Shown here in pieces: positions 9,359 to 18,201 of a stretch of DNA of 64,000 nt. How positions within the stretch are numbered: position 1 is the stretch's first letter; every line of letters starts with the position of its first letter. The translations under genes and the position numbers were made by a program. A model generated the notes under the pieces. That model ran no database searches, was not told the origin of the DNA, and saw only the letters and a program-made list of their open reading frames with translations. This DNA is from Amycolatopsis thermophila (GTDB lineage Bacteria; Actinomycetota; Actinomycetes; Mycobacteriales; Pseudonocardiaceae), in contig NZ_JAUSUT010000001.1 of the NCBI RefSeq assembly GCF_030814215.1, forward strand, positions 5,332,001 through 5,396,000, written 5' to 3'.

Positions 9359-10108
9359 GTGGCCGGCCGAACGAACTCACCCGGGGAAAGCGTCTCCCGC
9401 AGGTTGCTCACCGTCCTGGACTGCTTCGACGTGGCCCATCCCGCGCTGACGCTGACCGAGATCGCGCGGCGCAGCGGGCTGCCGATCTCCACCGCCCGCC
9501 GGCTGATCACCGAACTCCGGGACTGGGGCGGGCTGGAACGCCTCGACGACGGCCGGTACCGCATCGGCATGCGGTTGTGGACGATCGGCACGCTCGCGCC
9601 GCAGCAGCGCGGACTGCGCGAGGCCGCGCTGCCCTACATGCACGACCTGTTCCAGGCCACCCAGGAGAACATCCAGCTGACCGTGCTGGAGGGGCACCAG
9701 GCCCTGTGCATCGAGAAGATCTCCAGCACCAAGGCCGTTCCGACGCTGACGCAGGTGGGCGGCCGGCTGCCCCTGCACGCGACCGGTGTCGGGAAGTGCA
9801 TCCTGGCCTTCTCGGGCAAGGAGCTGCTGAAGTCCCTCGCCGAGGCCGGCCTGCCGCGGATGACGCCGCACACGATCACGCAACCCGGCCGGCTCGCGAC
9901 CGCGCTCGCCGAGGTCCGCAAGACCGGCGTCGCCTACTCCTACCAGGAGATGACGCTGGGCGCGGTGTCGGTCGCCGCGCCGATCCTCGCCCTCGACGGC
10001 CGGGTGCGCGCGGCCCTGGGCATCGTGGCGCACTCCCGCGCCGCCGTGGACCGGCTCGCGCCCGCGGTGCGCACGGCGGCGCTGGGGATCGCGCGCTCGA
10101 CCCGGTGA
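9359..10108 (+). CDS. IclR-family transcriptional regulator
   Basis: 249 residues. The N-terminal winged helix, LTVLDCFDVAHPALTLTEIARRSGLPISTARRLITEL, spans residues 15-55. The IclR effector domain follows, with the signature LPLHATGVGKCILAF near 140 and GVAYSYQEMTLGAVSVAAPI near 190. It probably senses a small carboxylate or sugar acid of the cluster. GTG 9359 is the chosen start, with a weak upstream site. It is transcribed divergently from the leader-MFS-hydrolase-SDR-SnoaL-isomerase operon with the palindrome between, indicating local and auto-regulation. Confidence 0.9.
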   Translation: MAGRTNSPGESVSRRLLTVLDCFDVAHPALTLTEIARRSGLPISTARRLITELRDWGGLERLDDGRYRIGMRLWTIGTLAPQQRGLREAALPYMHDLFQATQENIQLTVLEGHQALCIEKISSTKAVPTLTQVGGRLPLHATGVGKCILAFSGKELLKSLAEAGLPRMTPHTITQPGRLATALAEVRKTGVAYSYQEMTLGAVSVAAPILALDGRVRAALGIVAHSRAAVDRLAPAVRTAALGIARSTR

Positions 10109-10159
10109 GGCTGCCGCCGCGCGAGCGCGGGCCCGCTGTCGCGCCGCGTCGGTAGCTCT

Positions 10160-10169
10160 CCTTACTAAA
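10160..10169. promoter_or_regulatory. ROK-associated box, copy 1
   Basis: CCTTACTAAA lies 10 bases before the ROK regulator start. It is nearly identical to CCTTACCAAA upstream of the DUF1479 gene, so it is a candidate shared operator. Confidence 0.45.
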
Positions 10170-10179
10170 CTCGCCGGGT

Positions 10180-11304
10180 GTGGCCACCGCGAAGCCTTCG
10201 CTCGATCTGTTGCGCACCCTGACCGACGAGCACGTGCTGCGCGCGCTCATGGACCATCGGCGCCTGACCCGCGCCGAGCTCGCGAAGATCACCGGCATTT
10301 CCAAGCCGACGGTGTCGGAGAGCGTGCGGCGCCTGTCGGAGGCGGGGGTGCTCCGCGACACCGGTGAGCGCACGACCGGGCGGGGACGGGTCGGGTCGTA
10401 CTACGCCCTGGCCGAGGATGCCGGGCTCGCCTTGGTCGCGAGCATGGCCCCGGAAGGTGTGGTGGCCGAGTGCGTGGACGGCCACGGCGATGTGGTCGCA
10501 CGGGCCTCGCGTGCGGTGTCCCGGCCCGCGACGCCGGCCGAGGTGACGGCGGCGCTGCGGAAGACGGTGACCCAGGTGGCGAAGGAGGCCCGCGGGCCGC
10601 TGGTGCTCAGCGCGGTGAGCGCGGCCGACCCGGTGGACCGGCGTACGGGCCGGCTGGTGCACCTGCCCGACGCGCCGTTCCTGATCGGCGAACTGTCGCC
10701 CGTCGACGTGCTCGGTCCGCTGGTGGCCGGGCCGGTGCGGGTGGACAACGACGTGAACTGGGCGGCCCGGGCCGAGCGGGAGGCCGGCGCGGCCGCCGGT
10801 CTGGACGACTTCGCCTACCTGCACCTGGGCGCCGGCCTCGGGTGCGCGGTGGTGAGTGACGGTGAAGTGCGGCGCGGGGCCTGCGGGCTGGCGGGGGAGA
10901 TCGCGCACCTGGTCACCGAGGGGCCGGACGGCCGGGCCGTGGCCTTCACCGAGGTGTTCGAGGTGCTCGGGCTGCGACAGCAGGGCACCGCGGCGATCGA
11001 CGTCGCGGCGCTGCTCGAGGCGCTCGCCGGGGACGTGCTGGACGCCCTCGCCGCGGCGATCGGCGGAGTCCTCGCGGCTCTGCTGGCGCTCGGCGATCCC
11101 GGCGTCGTGGTGCTCGGCGGGGAGTGGGGCAGCCATCCGGCGCTGATCGACGCCGTGGAACGCCGCCTGCGCGAGAAGCCCCGGCGCGTTCCGCTCCGGC
11201 CGGCCGAGGTGGTCACCGAACCCGCCCTGGCCGGCGCGCGGTCCCATGCCCTGGTCGAGCTGAGGTCCCGCCTCGCGGCGCCCCCGCCGGGCGCGGATCG
11301 GTGA
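10180..11304 (+). CDS. ROK-family transcriptional regulator
   Basis: 374 residues. The N-terminal winged helix-turn-helix (LTRAELAKITGISKPTVSESVRRLSEAGVL) spans residues 28-58, followed by an actin-like ROK fold. The sugar-kinase-type phosphate loop is worn down, while VDNDVNWAARAEREAGAA and LGAGLGCAVVSDGEVRRGACGLAGEIAHL match ROK regulators. The zinc-binding Cys motif usual after GEIGH is not evident. GTG 10180 starts right after a CCTTACTAAA box. It lies 71 bases upstream of the DUF1479 dioxygenase gene in the same direction and probably controls it. Confidence 0.85.
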   Translation: MATAKPSLDLLRTLTDEHVLRALMDHRRLTRAELAKITGISKPTVSESVRRLSEAGVLRDTGERTTGRGRVGSYYALAEDAGLALVASMAPEGVVAECVDGHGDVVARASRAVSRPATPAEVTAALRKTVTQVAKEARGPLVLSAVSAADPVDRRTGRLVHLPDAPFLIGELSPVDVLGPLVAGPVRVDNDVNWAARAEREAGAAAGLDDFAYLHLGAGLGCAVVSDGEVRRGACGLAGEIAHLVTEGPDGRAVAFTEVFEVLGLRQQGTAAIDVAALLEALAGDVLDALAAAIGGVLAALLALGDPGVVVLGGEWGSHPALIDAVERRLREKPRRVPLRPAEVVTEPALAGARSHALVELRSRLAAPPPGADR

Positions 11305-11356
11305 GGACTCTTGCCCGGGCCGGACGGGATCGCTAGCCTCACCTCTAGTTAGGATT

Positions 11357-11366
11357 CCTTACCAAA
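11357..11366. promoter_or_regulatory. ROK-associated box, copy 2
   Basis: CCTTACCAAA inside a GTTAGGATTCCTTACC segment, directly overlapping the start of the AAAGGAGG ribosome site of the DUF1479 gene. One base differs from copy 1. Confidence 0.45.
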
Positions 11367-11375
11367 GGAGGCGGA

Positions 11376-12695
11376 GTGACCACCGCACCGCTCACCGCGC
11401 CGGAGCTGCCGCACTGGGAGTCCGTGCCGGAGGACCTGCCCGGGGCGATCCGGGAGGTCAAGGCCGCGCTGCGCGCGCGCATCGAAGCCTCCGGCCGCAC
11501 GGTCGAGGAGGTGTTCGCCGTCGTCGAGCGCCGCGTCGCCGAGCGGATCGCCGGGATCCGGGCGGACCAGCGGCGGGGAGAGGGCGTGTGGCCGGTCATC
11601 GACTACACCGACATCGCCGCCGGCACGGTCAGCGAGGCCCAGCGGGCGAAGGTGCGGCGGCGTGGCTGCCTGGTCGTGCGCGGGCACTTCGAGCGCGAGC
11701 AGGCGCTGGACTGGGACGCGGACATCGTCGGGTACGTCGAGCGGAACAGGTTCTTCGAGAACTACCGTGGCCCGGGCGACGACTTCTTCGGCAGCGTCGG
11801 GTCCACGCCCGAGATCTACCCGATCTACTGGTCGCAGGCGCAGATGCAGGCGCGGCAGAGCGACCGGATGGCGCGGGTCCAGGCGTTCCTCAACTCGTTC
11901 TGGACGCACGAGTCCGGCGGCGTGCGGTGGTTCGACCCGGAGCGGGACGCGCTGTACCCGGACCGCATCCGGCGCCGACCGCCGGGCGCCGACTCGGCCG
12001 GGCTGGGCGCGCACTGCGACCCGGGGACGCTGGACCTGTGGATGACCAGTGCCTACCAGAAGGCGTTCCGGCACCTGTTCGACGGATCGGTGGAGCAGTA
12101 CGACCCGTGGGACGCGGCCCACCGCACCTCCGGCCCGCAGTACCCCGGCTCGACGATGTGCTCGGTGTTCCGCACCTTCCAGGGCTGGACCGCACTGTCC
12201 GATATGGACCACGACCAGGGGGTGCTGCACACGGTTCCCGTCCCGGAGGCGATGGCCTACCTGATGCTGCGGCCGCTGCTGCCCGACGTGCCCGAGGACG
12301 ACATGTGCGGCGTCACCGTCAACCAGGTCTTCCCGGCCGGGCACAAGTGGCACGCGGACCTGGTGGACGCCCTGACCGGAATCCCGGACGTGCGGGCCGG
12401 GGATTCGGTGTGGTGGCACTGCGACATGATCCACAGCGTCGCGCCGGTCACCGGCCAGAAGGGCTGGGGCAACGTCATGTACATCCCGGCCGCGCCGTGG
12501 TGCCCGCGCAACGAGGAGTACGCCGCCGGTGTCCGGGAGGCCTTCCTGAGCGGGTCCAGCCCCGCGGACTTCCCCGCCGAGCACTACGAACGGACCTGGA
12601 CGGGCCGGTTCACCTACGACCAGCTGAACGACACCGGCCGCCGCGGTCTCGGCTTCGCCGAGGGCGTGTCCGCCGAAGACGCGGAGAAGCCGTAG
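11376..12695 (+). CDS. DUF1479 (YbiU-like) Fe(II)/2-oxoglutarate dioxygenase
   Basis: 439-residue DUF1479 protein, the family of E. coli YbiU, with a cupin-type non-haem iron fold. [22 protein letters not shown] starts the conserved domain near residue 72. [14 protein letters not shown] near 210 gives the HxD iron ligands, [15 protein letters not shown] near 345 gives the distal His, and an Arg for 2-oxoglutarate follows further on. The substrate of the family is unknown. GTG 11376 follows AAAGGAGG at 4 bases. It stands behind the ROK regulator with a matching box, so control by a sugar-like effector is likely. Confidence 0.85.
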   Translation: MTTAPLTAPELPHWESVPEDLPGAIREVKAALRARIEASGRTVEEVFAVVERRVAERIAGIRADQRRGEGVWPVIDYTDIAAGTVSEAQRAKVRRRGCLVVRGHFEREQALDWDADIVGYVERNRFFENYRGPGDDFFGSVGSTPEIYPIYWSQAQMQARQSDRMARVQAFLNSFWTHESGGVRWFDPERDALYPDRIRRRPPGADSAGLGAHCDPGTLDLWMTSAYQKAFRHLFDGSVEQYDPWDAAHRTSGPQYPGSTMCSVFRTFQGWTALSDMDHDQGVLHTVPVPEAMAYLMLRPLLPDVPEDDMCGVTVNQVFPAGHKWHADLVDALTGIPDVRAGDSVWWHCDMIHSVAPVTGQKGWGNVMYIPAAPWCPRNEEYAAGVREAFLSGSSPADFPAEHYERTWTGRFTYDQLNDTGRRGLGFAEGVSAEDAEKP

Positions 12696-12732
12696 CGCCG
12701 AGGCCGCAACGGCGTCGTCTAGGCTCGCGGGC

Positions 12733-13530
12733 ATGCCGGACACGCAGTACGAAGACCTGCTCCGCCACGTCCTGGACACCGGAGCCCGCAAGGCGGACCG
12801 CACCGGGACGGGCACGCGGTCGGTCTTCGGGCACCAGCTGCGGTACCGCCTGTCCGACGGATTCCCGCTGATCACGACGAAGAAGGTGCACTTCCGCTCG
12901 ATCGCCTACGAGCTGCTGTGGTTCCTGCGCGGCGACTCGAACGTCAAGTGGCTGCAGGACCACGGCGTCACGATCTGGGACGAGTGGGCGGGGCCGGACG
13001 GTGACCTGGGTCCGGTCTACGGCGTGCAGTGGCGCTCGTGGCCGACCCCGGACGGCGGGCACGTCGACCAGATCAGCGAGGTGCTGCGCACGCTGCGGGA
13101 GAACCCGGACTCACGGCGGATCGTCGTGTCCGCGTGGAACGTCGCCGACATCCCGCGGATGGCGCTGCCGCCGTGTCACGCGTTCTTCCAGTTCTACGTG
13201 GCCGAGGGCCGCCTGTCCTGCCAGCTGTACCAGCGCAGCGCGGACCTGTTCCTCGGTGTGCCGTTCAACATCGCCAGCTACGCGCTGCTGACGCACCTGA
13301 TCGCCGAGCAGGTGGGCCTGCGGGCCGGTGACTTCGTCTGGACCGGCGGCGACTGCCACATCTACGACAACCACGTCGACCAGGTCCGCACCCAGCTCGC
13401 CCGCGAGGCGCGGCCGTTCCCGACACTGCGGCTGCGGCCGGCGGAGAGCCTGTTCGACTACACCTACGAGCACTTCACGCTCGAGGGCTACGACCCGCAC
13501 CCCGGCATCAAGGCACCGGTGGCGGTGTGA
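12733..13530 (+). CDS. thyA: Thymidylate synthase
   Basis: 265-residue ThyA converting dUMP to dTMP with methylene-tetrahydrofolate. Features are [12 protein letters not shown] near 18, [36 protein letters not shown] with the catalytic Cys near 147, and the C-terminal [24 protein letters not shown]. It is full length with the usual E. coli-type ending. Its stop overlaps the dihydrofolate reductase GTG (GTGA), giving the classic thyA-dfrA pair that recycles the dihydrofolate produced. Confidence 0.97.
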   Translation: MPDTQYEDLLRHVLDTGARKADRTGTGTRSVFGHQLRYRLSDGFPLITTKKVHFRSIAYELLWFLRGDSNVKWLQDHGVTIWDEWAGPDGDLGPVYGVQWRSWPTPDGGHVDQISEVLRTLRENPDSRRIVVSAWNVADIPRMALPPCHAFFQFYVAEGRLSCQLYQRSADLFLGVPFNIASYALLTHLIAEQVGLRAGDFVWTGGDCHIYDNHVDQVRTQLAREARPFPTLRLRPAESLFDYTYEHFTLEGYDPHPGIKAPVAV

Positions 13531-13985
13531 TCGGGCTTGTCTGGGCGCAGTCGGCGAACGGAGTCATCGGCCGCGACGGCGCGCTGCCGTGGCACCTGCC
13601 CGAGGACCTCAAGCACTTCCGCACGCTCACCGCGGGCGCGACGGTGCTCATGGGGCGCCGCACGTGGGAGTCGCTGCCGCCGCGGTTCCGGCCGCTGCCG
13701 GGCCGGCGCAACCTCGTGCTGTCGCGCACGCCGCAGGAAGGCGCCGAGACGTTCCCCGGCCTGACGCCGGTGCTCGACGCGGTGGCTGGTGACGTGTGGG
13801 TGATCGGCGGCGCGGCGGTGTACCGGGCGGCGCTGCCGTTCGCGGACCGGATCGTGGTGACCGAGATCCAGGAGCCCTTCGACGGCGACACGCACGCGCC
13901 CGAGGTGGGCCGCGCGCCGGACACGGTCGGCGAGTGGCAGGAGTCCGCGACCGGGCTGCACTACCGATTCCTGACCTGGGGCTGA
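13527..13985 (+). CDS. dfrA: Dihydrofolate reductase
   Basis: 152-residue type-I dihydrofolate reductase. It opens [27 protein letters not shown], with the catalytic Asp/Glu region in [20 protein letters not shown] is the NADPH loop and [15 protein letters not shown] the GG motif. It reduces dihydrofolate from ThyA with NADPH. GTG 13527 overlaps the thyA stop by four bases, so it is translated by coupling. Confidence 0.95.
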   Translation: MIGLVWAQSANGVIGRDGALPWHLPEDLKHFRTLTAGATVLMGRRTWESLPPRFRPLPGRRNLVLSRTPQEGAETFPGLTPVLDAVAGDVWVIGGAAVYRAALPFADRIVVTEIQEPFDGDTHAPEVGRAPDTVGEWQESATGLHYRFLTWG

Positions 13986-14324
13986 GATTCGGGCCCCGGC
14001 CGGGGTGCTCGGCGGCAGCGGGCATCCGCGTGCCGGCGCTGGAGCTCGCCCGCGAGGCCGGTGGCCGGATGCGCCCGGGCGCTGGTGCTCATGCGCGGCA
14101 CCGGCGGCCGTACCGGTGTGCGGTACGAGCACCGCGCCGTCCAGCCGGGGCCCGGTGGCCGCCATGCCGCGCGACTTCGGGCCGGCGGGTTCCACCGCGC
14201 GGCCGGCCGGTTGTGGCCTGGGGGCCGGGTTCCTTGCGATCCTGGGCGGCGCCGGCTCGGCTGATCGAGCCGCGGTGTGGCCACGGTTCTGGGCGGCGTC
14301 GGCGTGGCCGGCTGTCCCGCGGGT
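13986..14324. other. Intergenic, no supported gene
   Basis: Both strands have open frames because of the high GC, but none has a recognisable domain, a plausible ribosome site or codon use matching neighbours. No clear repeat or hairpin was seen. Confidence 0.4.
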
Positions 14325-14815
14325 TCAGCGCCCGGTCGCGCCGTCGATCTGCTCGCGCAGGATGTCGGCGTGTCCGGCGTGCCGGGCGGTCTCCTCGATC
14401 AGGTGGGTCAGCGTCCACCGGCGGGACGGGCCGGGCGGCCGCGCTTGGCCGGGCACGGGCCCGGAGCGGTGAGGTCGGCCCAGGTGGCGATCCGCTCGTC
14501 GGCCGCGTCGTTGGTGTCGCGGTAGGCGTCGAGGATCGTCTGCGCGGTCTCGTCCGCACCGAGGTGGAAGGTGGCCTGCCAGTCTGCGGTGTCGCGACCG
14601 AGGAGCCAGTACCGTTCCACCGCGGTGAGGTGCTTGACGAGGCCGAGGAGGTTCGTTCCGGACGGTACGCCCGGCGCGCGGGCCTGTGCTTCCGGCACGC
14701 CCTCGGCCTTGGCCGTGACGGCGGCGCGCAGGTGGTCGAGGAACCCGGCGAGCACGTCGCGCTCGCCGGGTCCCGTCGGTGGTGGGCCGGTGTCGCGCTG
14801 CACTCTGGCGGTCAT
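14325..14815 (-). pseudogene. DinB/DUF664-family protein, frameshifted
   Basis: The N-terminal segment from ATG 14815 (MTARVQRDTGPP) contains RDVLAGFLDHLRAAV, SGTNLLGLVKHLTAVERYWLLGR (first metal His) and AYRDTNDAADERIATWADL. The C-terminal segment RRWTLTHLIEETARHAGHAD and ILREQIDGATGR, with the second His pair, is in a different frame ending at 14325. The switch lies near 14450-14465 in a GGGCCC-rich stretch; one missing base accounts for it. DinB-like proteins are four-helix bundles with a three-His metal site, often thiol transferases. Whether this is a pseudogene or a base-call error is open. Confidence 0.7.
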
Positions 14816-14986
14816 GTCATCAGTCTCGCGGTGATCCGGACTCGGCGCCCGTGAAGTTGCCGGCCCGGCAAAAACGAGCACGCCGGTGTCAGACGGCGAA
14901 CAGCAGCGTGAGAATGAAACCAGGGGGGCCGTGGCAAATCGAGTGGCGCTGGAGCTGCTGCCGGAGATCCGAAGGCCCCGCCCCGG

Positions 14987-15418
14987 TCAGTCCTCAGTGG
15001 ACGGCAACCCGTGCGCCTCGAGCCAGGCCTTGGCCCGCCGGGGCGACGCGCGGGCCAGCCACGCATCCTGCACGATTTCGGCCAGCTCGTCGTAGCTCAG
15101 CTCGCCGATCCGGGCCTCCCGCAGCAGGACCGACGGGTGCCCGTCGAAATGGGGCGTGGTGAAGAAGGGGTACCCCTCGTCCGCGACGAGGGCTTCCTTG
15201 TCCGCCTCGGAACCGACCCAGAACACGATCACGTCCGGGTAGCGCTCGCCGGTCACCGGATCCGCCGCGTCCGGCCGCGGGTTGCGGAAGAACACGAACG
15301 ACCTGCCGCCGACCTGGTAGACCGGCCTGCCCTGGGATCCGACCACGCGCTCCACGTGCGGCATCCCCATCGCCAGGTCGTGCACGTCCTGCACGCGAGC
15401 CTTCCGGGTGTTCCCCAT
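14987..15418 (-). CDS. MmcQ/YjbR family protein
   Basis: 143-residue MmcQ/YjbR (double-wing DNA-binding-like fold) protein. VQDVHDLAMGMPHVERVVGSQGRPVYQVGGRSFVFF is the N-terminal unit, VIVFWVGSEADKEALVAD the middle strand-helix, and FFTTPHFDGHPSVLLREARI plus YDELAEIVQDAWLARA the end. Function is unknown; it is widespread in actinobacteria as a stand-alone gene. Start ATG 15418. It is separated from the E2-like gene by about 90 bases. Confidence 0.85.
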   Translation of the reverse strand: MGNTRKARVQDVHDLAMGMPHVERVVGSQGRPVYQVGGRSFVFFRNPRPDAADPVTGERYPDVIVFWVGSEADKEALVADEGYPFFTTPHFDGHPSVLLREARIGELSYDELAEIVQDAWLARASPRRAKAWLEAHGLPSTED

Positions 15419-15506
15419 GCCGCGAGCCTAAGCCGCGCCGGCGGGAACCCGCAGCACGCCGGCGCCGGCGGGCCCGCGAAGGGCGGAGCCCACCGGCACC
15501 CCGCGA

Positions 15507-16178
15507 TCAGGTCTCGCGGCCCGCGTAGCGTTCGGCCGCCGTGACCACCGCGCCGAGCAGTGACGCGGCATCCGTCCCGGTGGACACCAGGGTCAGCGGG
15601 ACCGTGGTGCGGCACCCGATGGTGCACTCGCCCGTCGCCAGGCGGACCGGGACGACCGCGGGGCTGGGTGCTCCGGCGGCGATCACGACCTCGCCGTCGG
15701 CCGCGGAAGGCACGAGGCGGATTCCCGGCGCGGATCCGAGGACCAGGCGAACACCGCCGGAAGCGGCCGGGGCCCGGGCCGCCGTGAGCGCGGTGGTGAT
15801 CCGGTCCCGGTCGGTCACCGGCGGCAGCTCCCGGCGCCGCCCGCCGCTGTCCAGCACCAGACGGGTCAGCGCCTGGTCCTGGGTCTCCTGCCAGGCCCGG
15901 ACCACGGCGGCCGCCAGGCAGACCGCCAGGTCGTCACCGGCCAGTTCGCGGACCCGGGCATGGGCGTGCGCGACCACGTGCCCGTCCGTCCCGCCACCGG
16001 CCGGAACCGGATCGGGCACGGCGAGGAGCGTTTCGAGGATCCGGCGGGTCAGCCGGTGCGGGCCGACGTCGAACGACCGGGGATCGACACCGCGTTCGTG
16101 GAGGAGACGGCGGACCGCGGGTGACCACGGCCCGCCGCGCGGGGTGGCCGGACGGGGGTGCGCGACGCCGGCGGTCAT
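15507..16178 (-). CDS. Pseudo-E2: peripheral-subunit-binding domain with degenerate acyltransferase domain
   Basis: 223 residues. WSPAVRRLLHERGVDPRSFD followed by VGPHRLTRRILETLLA at 18-53 is a good E1/E3 peripheral-subunit-binding domain. The rest resembles a compressed 2-oxoacid dehydrogenase acyltransferase domain: LAVCLAAAVVRAWQE, a PGIRLV strand, VVIAAG, and a final LTLVSTGTDAASLLGAVVTAAERY where E2 enzymes have LTLSxDHRVVDGAxAAxFL. The catalytic His and Asp are absent, and there is no N-terminal lipoyl domain. It is fourth in the operon after the E1 genes, its start overlapping the E1 beta stop (ATGA). It probably tethers or scaffolds E1 rather than catalyses; that is inference. Confidence 0.6.
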   Translation of the reverse strand: MTAGVAHPRPATPRGGPWSPAVRRLLHERGVDPRSFDVGPHRLTRRILETLLAVPDPVPAGGGTDGHVVAHAHARVRELAGDDLAVCLAAAVVRAWQETQDQALTRLVLDSGGRRRELPPVTDRDRITTALTAARAPAASGGVRLVLGSAPGIRLVPSAADGEVVIAAGAPSPAVVPVRLATGECTIGCRTTVPLTLVSTGTDAASLLGAVVTAAERYAGRET

Positions 16179-17149
16179 ACCAGCCTCTTCCGGATGGTCT
16201 GCACGATCCGCTCCACCCCGGGGATCACCGAATCCTCCAGCGCGGCGGCCGAGGGCAGGGGCACGTGCGGTGTCGTGATGCGCACCGGAGGCGCGTCCAG
16301 GTCCCAGAACACCTCGTCGGAGGCGATGGCGACGAGCTCGGCGCCCCAGCCGAGCAGCTGCGGGTTCTCCTCGACGGTGAACAGCCTGCCGGTGCGCGAC
16401 ACCGACTCCAGGATCGTCCGCGTGTCCAGCGGGACCAGCGACCGGACGTCGATCACCTCGAGGTCGATGCCCTCGCTCGCCAGCATTTCGGCGGCCTCGA
16501 GGGCGCGCGGGACCATGAGCCCGAGCGCCAGGACGGTGGCGTCGGTGCCGGGACGGCGGATCACGCTCGTGCCCAACGCGTCGACGATCTCCCCGTCGGG
16601 CACGTCGGCCTTGCTCGCGTACATCCCCTTGTGCTCGAAGAACAACACGGGGTCGTCCGACCGCACGGCCGCCGCCATCAGCCCCACCACGTCCCGCGGC
16701 GTCGAGGGGGTCACGACCTTCAGCCCGGGCACCGCCATCGCCCAGTTCTCGATCGACTGCGAGTGCTGCGCACCGAACCGCAGGTTGCCGCCGTTGCCCG
16801 TCTTGATCACCAGCGGGAGGGTGACCTGGCCGTTGGTCATGTACCTGGTCTTCGCGATCTGGTTCACCACGATGTCCCAGGTGACCGCGAAGAAGTCGGC
16901 GAACATGATCTCGGCGATCGGGCGCAGGCCCGTCATCGCCGCGCCCATCGCCGCACCCAGGATGGCCTGCTCGGCGATCGGGGTGTCGATCACCCGCCGC
17001 GGGCCGAACCGCTCGAGCAGCCCCGGCGTGGTCTTGAACACGCCGCCCGCGCCGGCGACGTCCTCGCCGATGAGCAGGACCCGTTCGTCGCGGTCCATCT
17101 CCTGGGCGATGCCGCGCGCGACCGCGGCGCGGTAGGTCAGTTCCGCCAT
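16175..17149 (-). CDS. 2-oxoacid (pyruvate/acetoin-type) dehydrogenase E1 beta subunit
   Basis: 324-residue transketolase-like beta subunit. ERVLLIGEDVAGAGGVFKTT, RVIDTPIAEQAILGAAMGAAMTGLRPIAEIMFADF, FGAQHSQSIENW and the C-terminal LFTVEENPQLLGWGAELV are standard for pyruvate, branched-chain and acetoin E1 beta. It forms an alpha2beta2 heterotetramer with the E1 alpha next door and helps bind thiamine diphosphate. ATG 17149 follows GGAGG at 5 bases. It overlaps E1 alpha by 13 bases and the pseudo-E2 by 4, so the three are one translational unit. Confidence 0.92.
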   Translation of the reverse strand: MAELTYRAAVARGIAQEMDRDERVLLIGEDVAGAGGVFKTTPGLLERFGPRRVIDTPIAEQAILGAAMGAAMTGLRPIAEIMFADFFAVTWDIVVNQIAKTRYMTNGQVTLPLVIKTGNGGNLRFGAQHSQSIENWAMAVPGLKVVTPSTPRDVVGLMAAAVRSDDPVLFFEHKGMYASKADVPDGEIVDALGTSVIRRPGTDATVLALGLMVPRALEAAEMLASEGIDLEVIDVRSLVPLDTRTILESVSRTGRLFTVEENPQLLGWGAELVAIASDEVFWDLDAPPVRITTPHVPLPSAAALEDSVIPGVERIVQTIRKRLV

Positions 17150-18201
17150 GACGATCCTCCGTCGGCCCACACGTCCGTCAACGCGGACGCGATGTCGGGT
17201 TCGGCACCGTTGCGCGCGATTTCGGTGGCCTCGTCGACGGCCGCCGCGACCTCCCGGTCGATCGCGTCGAGCTCGGCCGCGGGGACGCCGAGCCGTCCGA
17301 GCCGTCCGCGGTAGAGGGTGATCGGGTCGTAGTCGAGCCACGCCCGCACCTCCTTGTCCGGCCGGTACTTCCCGGGGTCGGCACGCGAGTGCCCGCCGTG
17401 CCGGTAGGTCACGGCCTCGATGAGGCTCGGACCCTCGCCGGCCCGGGCCTGCGCCAGCAGCTCCTGCGCGGCCAGGTGGACGGCGTCCACGTCGTTGCCG
17501 TCGACGGTGCGGGACGCGAGCCCGTACGCCGCCGCCCGATCCGCGGCAGGCCGCGGGACCGCGGTGATGTCGCCGATCGGGGTGTACTCCATGTAGTGGT
17601 TGTTCTCGCAGACGAAGACGACGGGCAGCGAGTACACCGCCGCGAAGTTCAGCGCCTCGTGGAACGCGCCGATGTTGGTCGTGCCGTCGCCGAAGAAGCA
17701 CACGGTCACCTGCCCGCTCCCGCGCAGCTGGGCCGACAGCGCGGCCCCGTTGGCGATCACCAGGTGCGCGCCGATGATCGCGTACGAGCCGAGCACGCCG
17801 TGCTCGACGCTGGTGAGGTGCATCGAGCCGCCCTTGCCGCCGAGCAGCCCGTTCGCGCGCCCCATCAGCTCGGCCAGCACCGGGGCCATCGGCACCCCGC
17901 GGGACAGGGTGTGCGCGTGCCCGCGGTAGGTGGCGAACGTGTAGTCGTCCGGGCGCATCGCCGCGCCGAACCCGGCGGAGATGGCTTCCATGCCCAGCGA
18001 CAGGTGGCTGGTTCCCTTCACCAGGTTGCGCATGAACAGGTCGTAGGCCCGTTTCTCCAGCTGCCGAAGCTCCTGCAGCCGCCGGTAGAGTCCCAGCCGC
18101 GTGGACCGGTCGAGGGCGGCGTGGTCGAAGTCGCGGTTCTCCATCGGCGGCAGCACCGGCGCGTGCTCACCGTAGGGATGGGTTTGCAGCGGCCAGCTCA
18201 C
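17137..18201 (-). CDS. 2-oxoacid (pyruvate/acetoin-type) dehydrogenase E1 alpha subunit
   Basis: 354 residues. LYRRLQELRQLEKRAYDLF opens the fold, and GLLGGKGGSMHLTS and SYAIIGAHLVIANG follow. The thiamine-diphosphate motif GDGTTNIGAFHEALNFAAVY continues to VCENNHY near 200 (GDG...NN), and the phosphorylation-loop equivalent is TYRHGGHSRADPGKYR. The motif set is closest to acetoin/pyruvate E1 alpha, so decarboxylation of a 2-oxoacid or diketone is likely, but no E3 or true E2 lies nearby. GTG 18201 overlaps the M24 gene stop (GTGA). Confidence 0.9.
   Translation of the reverse strand: MSWPLQTHPYGEHAPVLPPMENRDFDHAALDRSTRLGLYRRLQELRQLEKRAYDLFMRNLVKGTSHLSLGMEAISAGFGAAMRPDDYTFATYRGHAHTLSRGVPMAPVLAELMGRANGLLGGKGGSMHLTSVEHGVLGSYAIIGAHLVIANGAALSAQLRGSGQVTVCFFGDGTTNIGAFHEALNFAAVYSLPVVFVCENNHYMEYTPIGDITAVPRPAADRAAAYGLASRTVDGNDVDAVHLAAQELLAQARAGEGPSLIEAVTYRHGGHSRADPGKYRPDKEVRAWLDYDPITLYRGRLGRLGVPAAELDAIDREVAAAVDEATEIARNGAEPDIASALTDVWADGGSSWRN

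Noticed and set aside
14816-14986. Possible regulatory RNA between the DinB relic and the MmcQ gene
   Set aside because: No clear hairpin, promoter or conserved motif could be pointed to.
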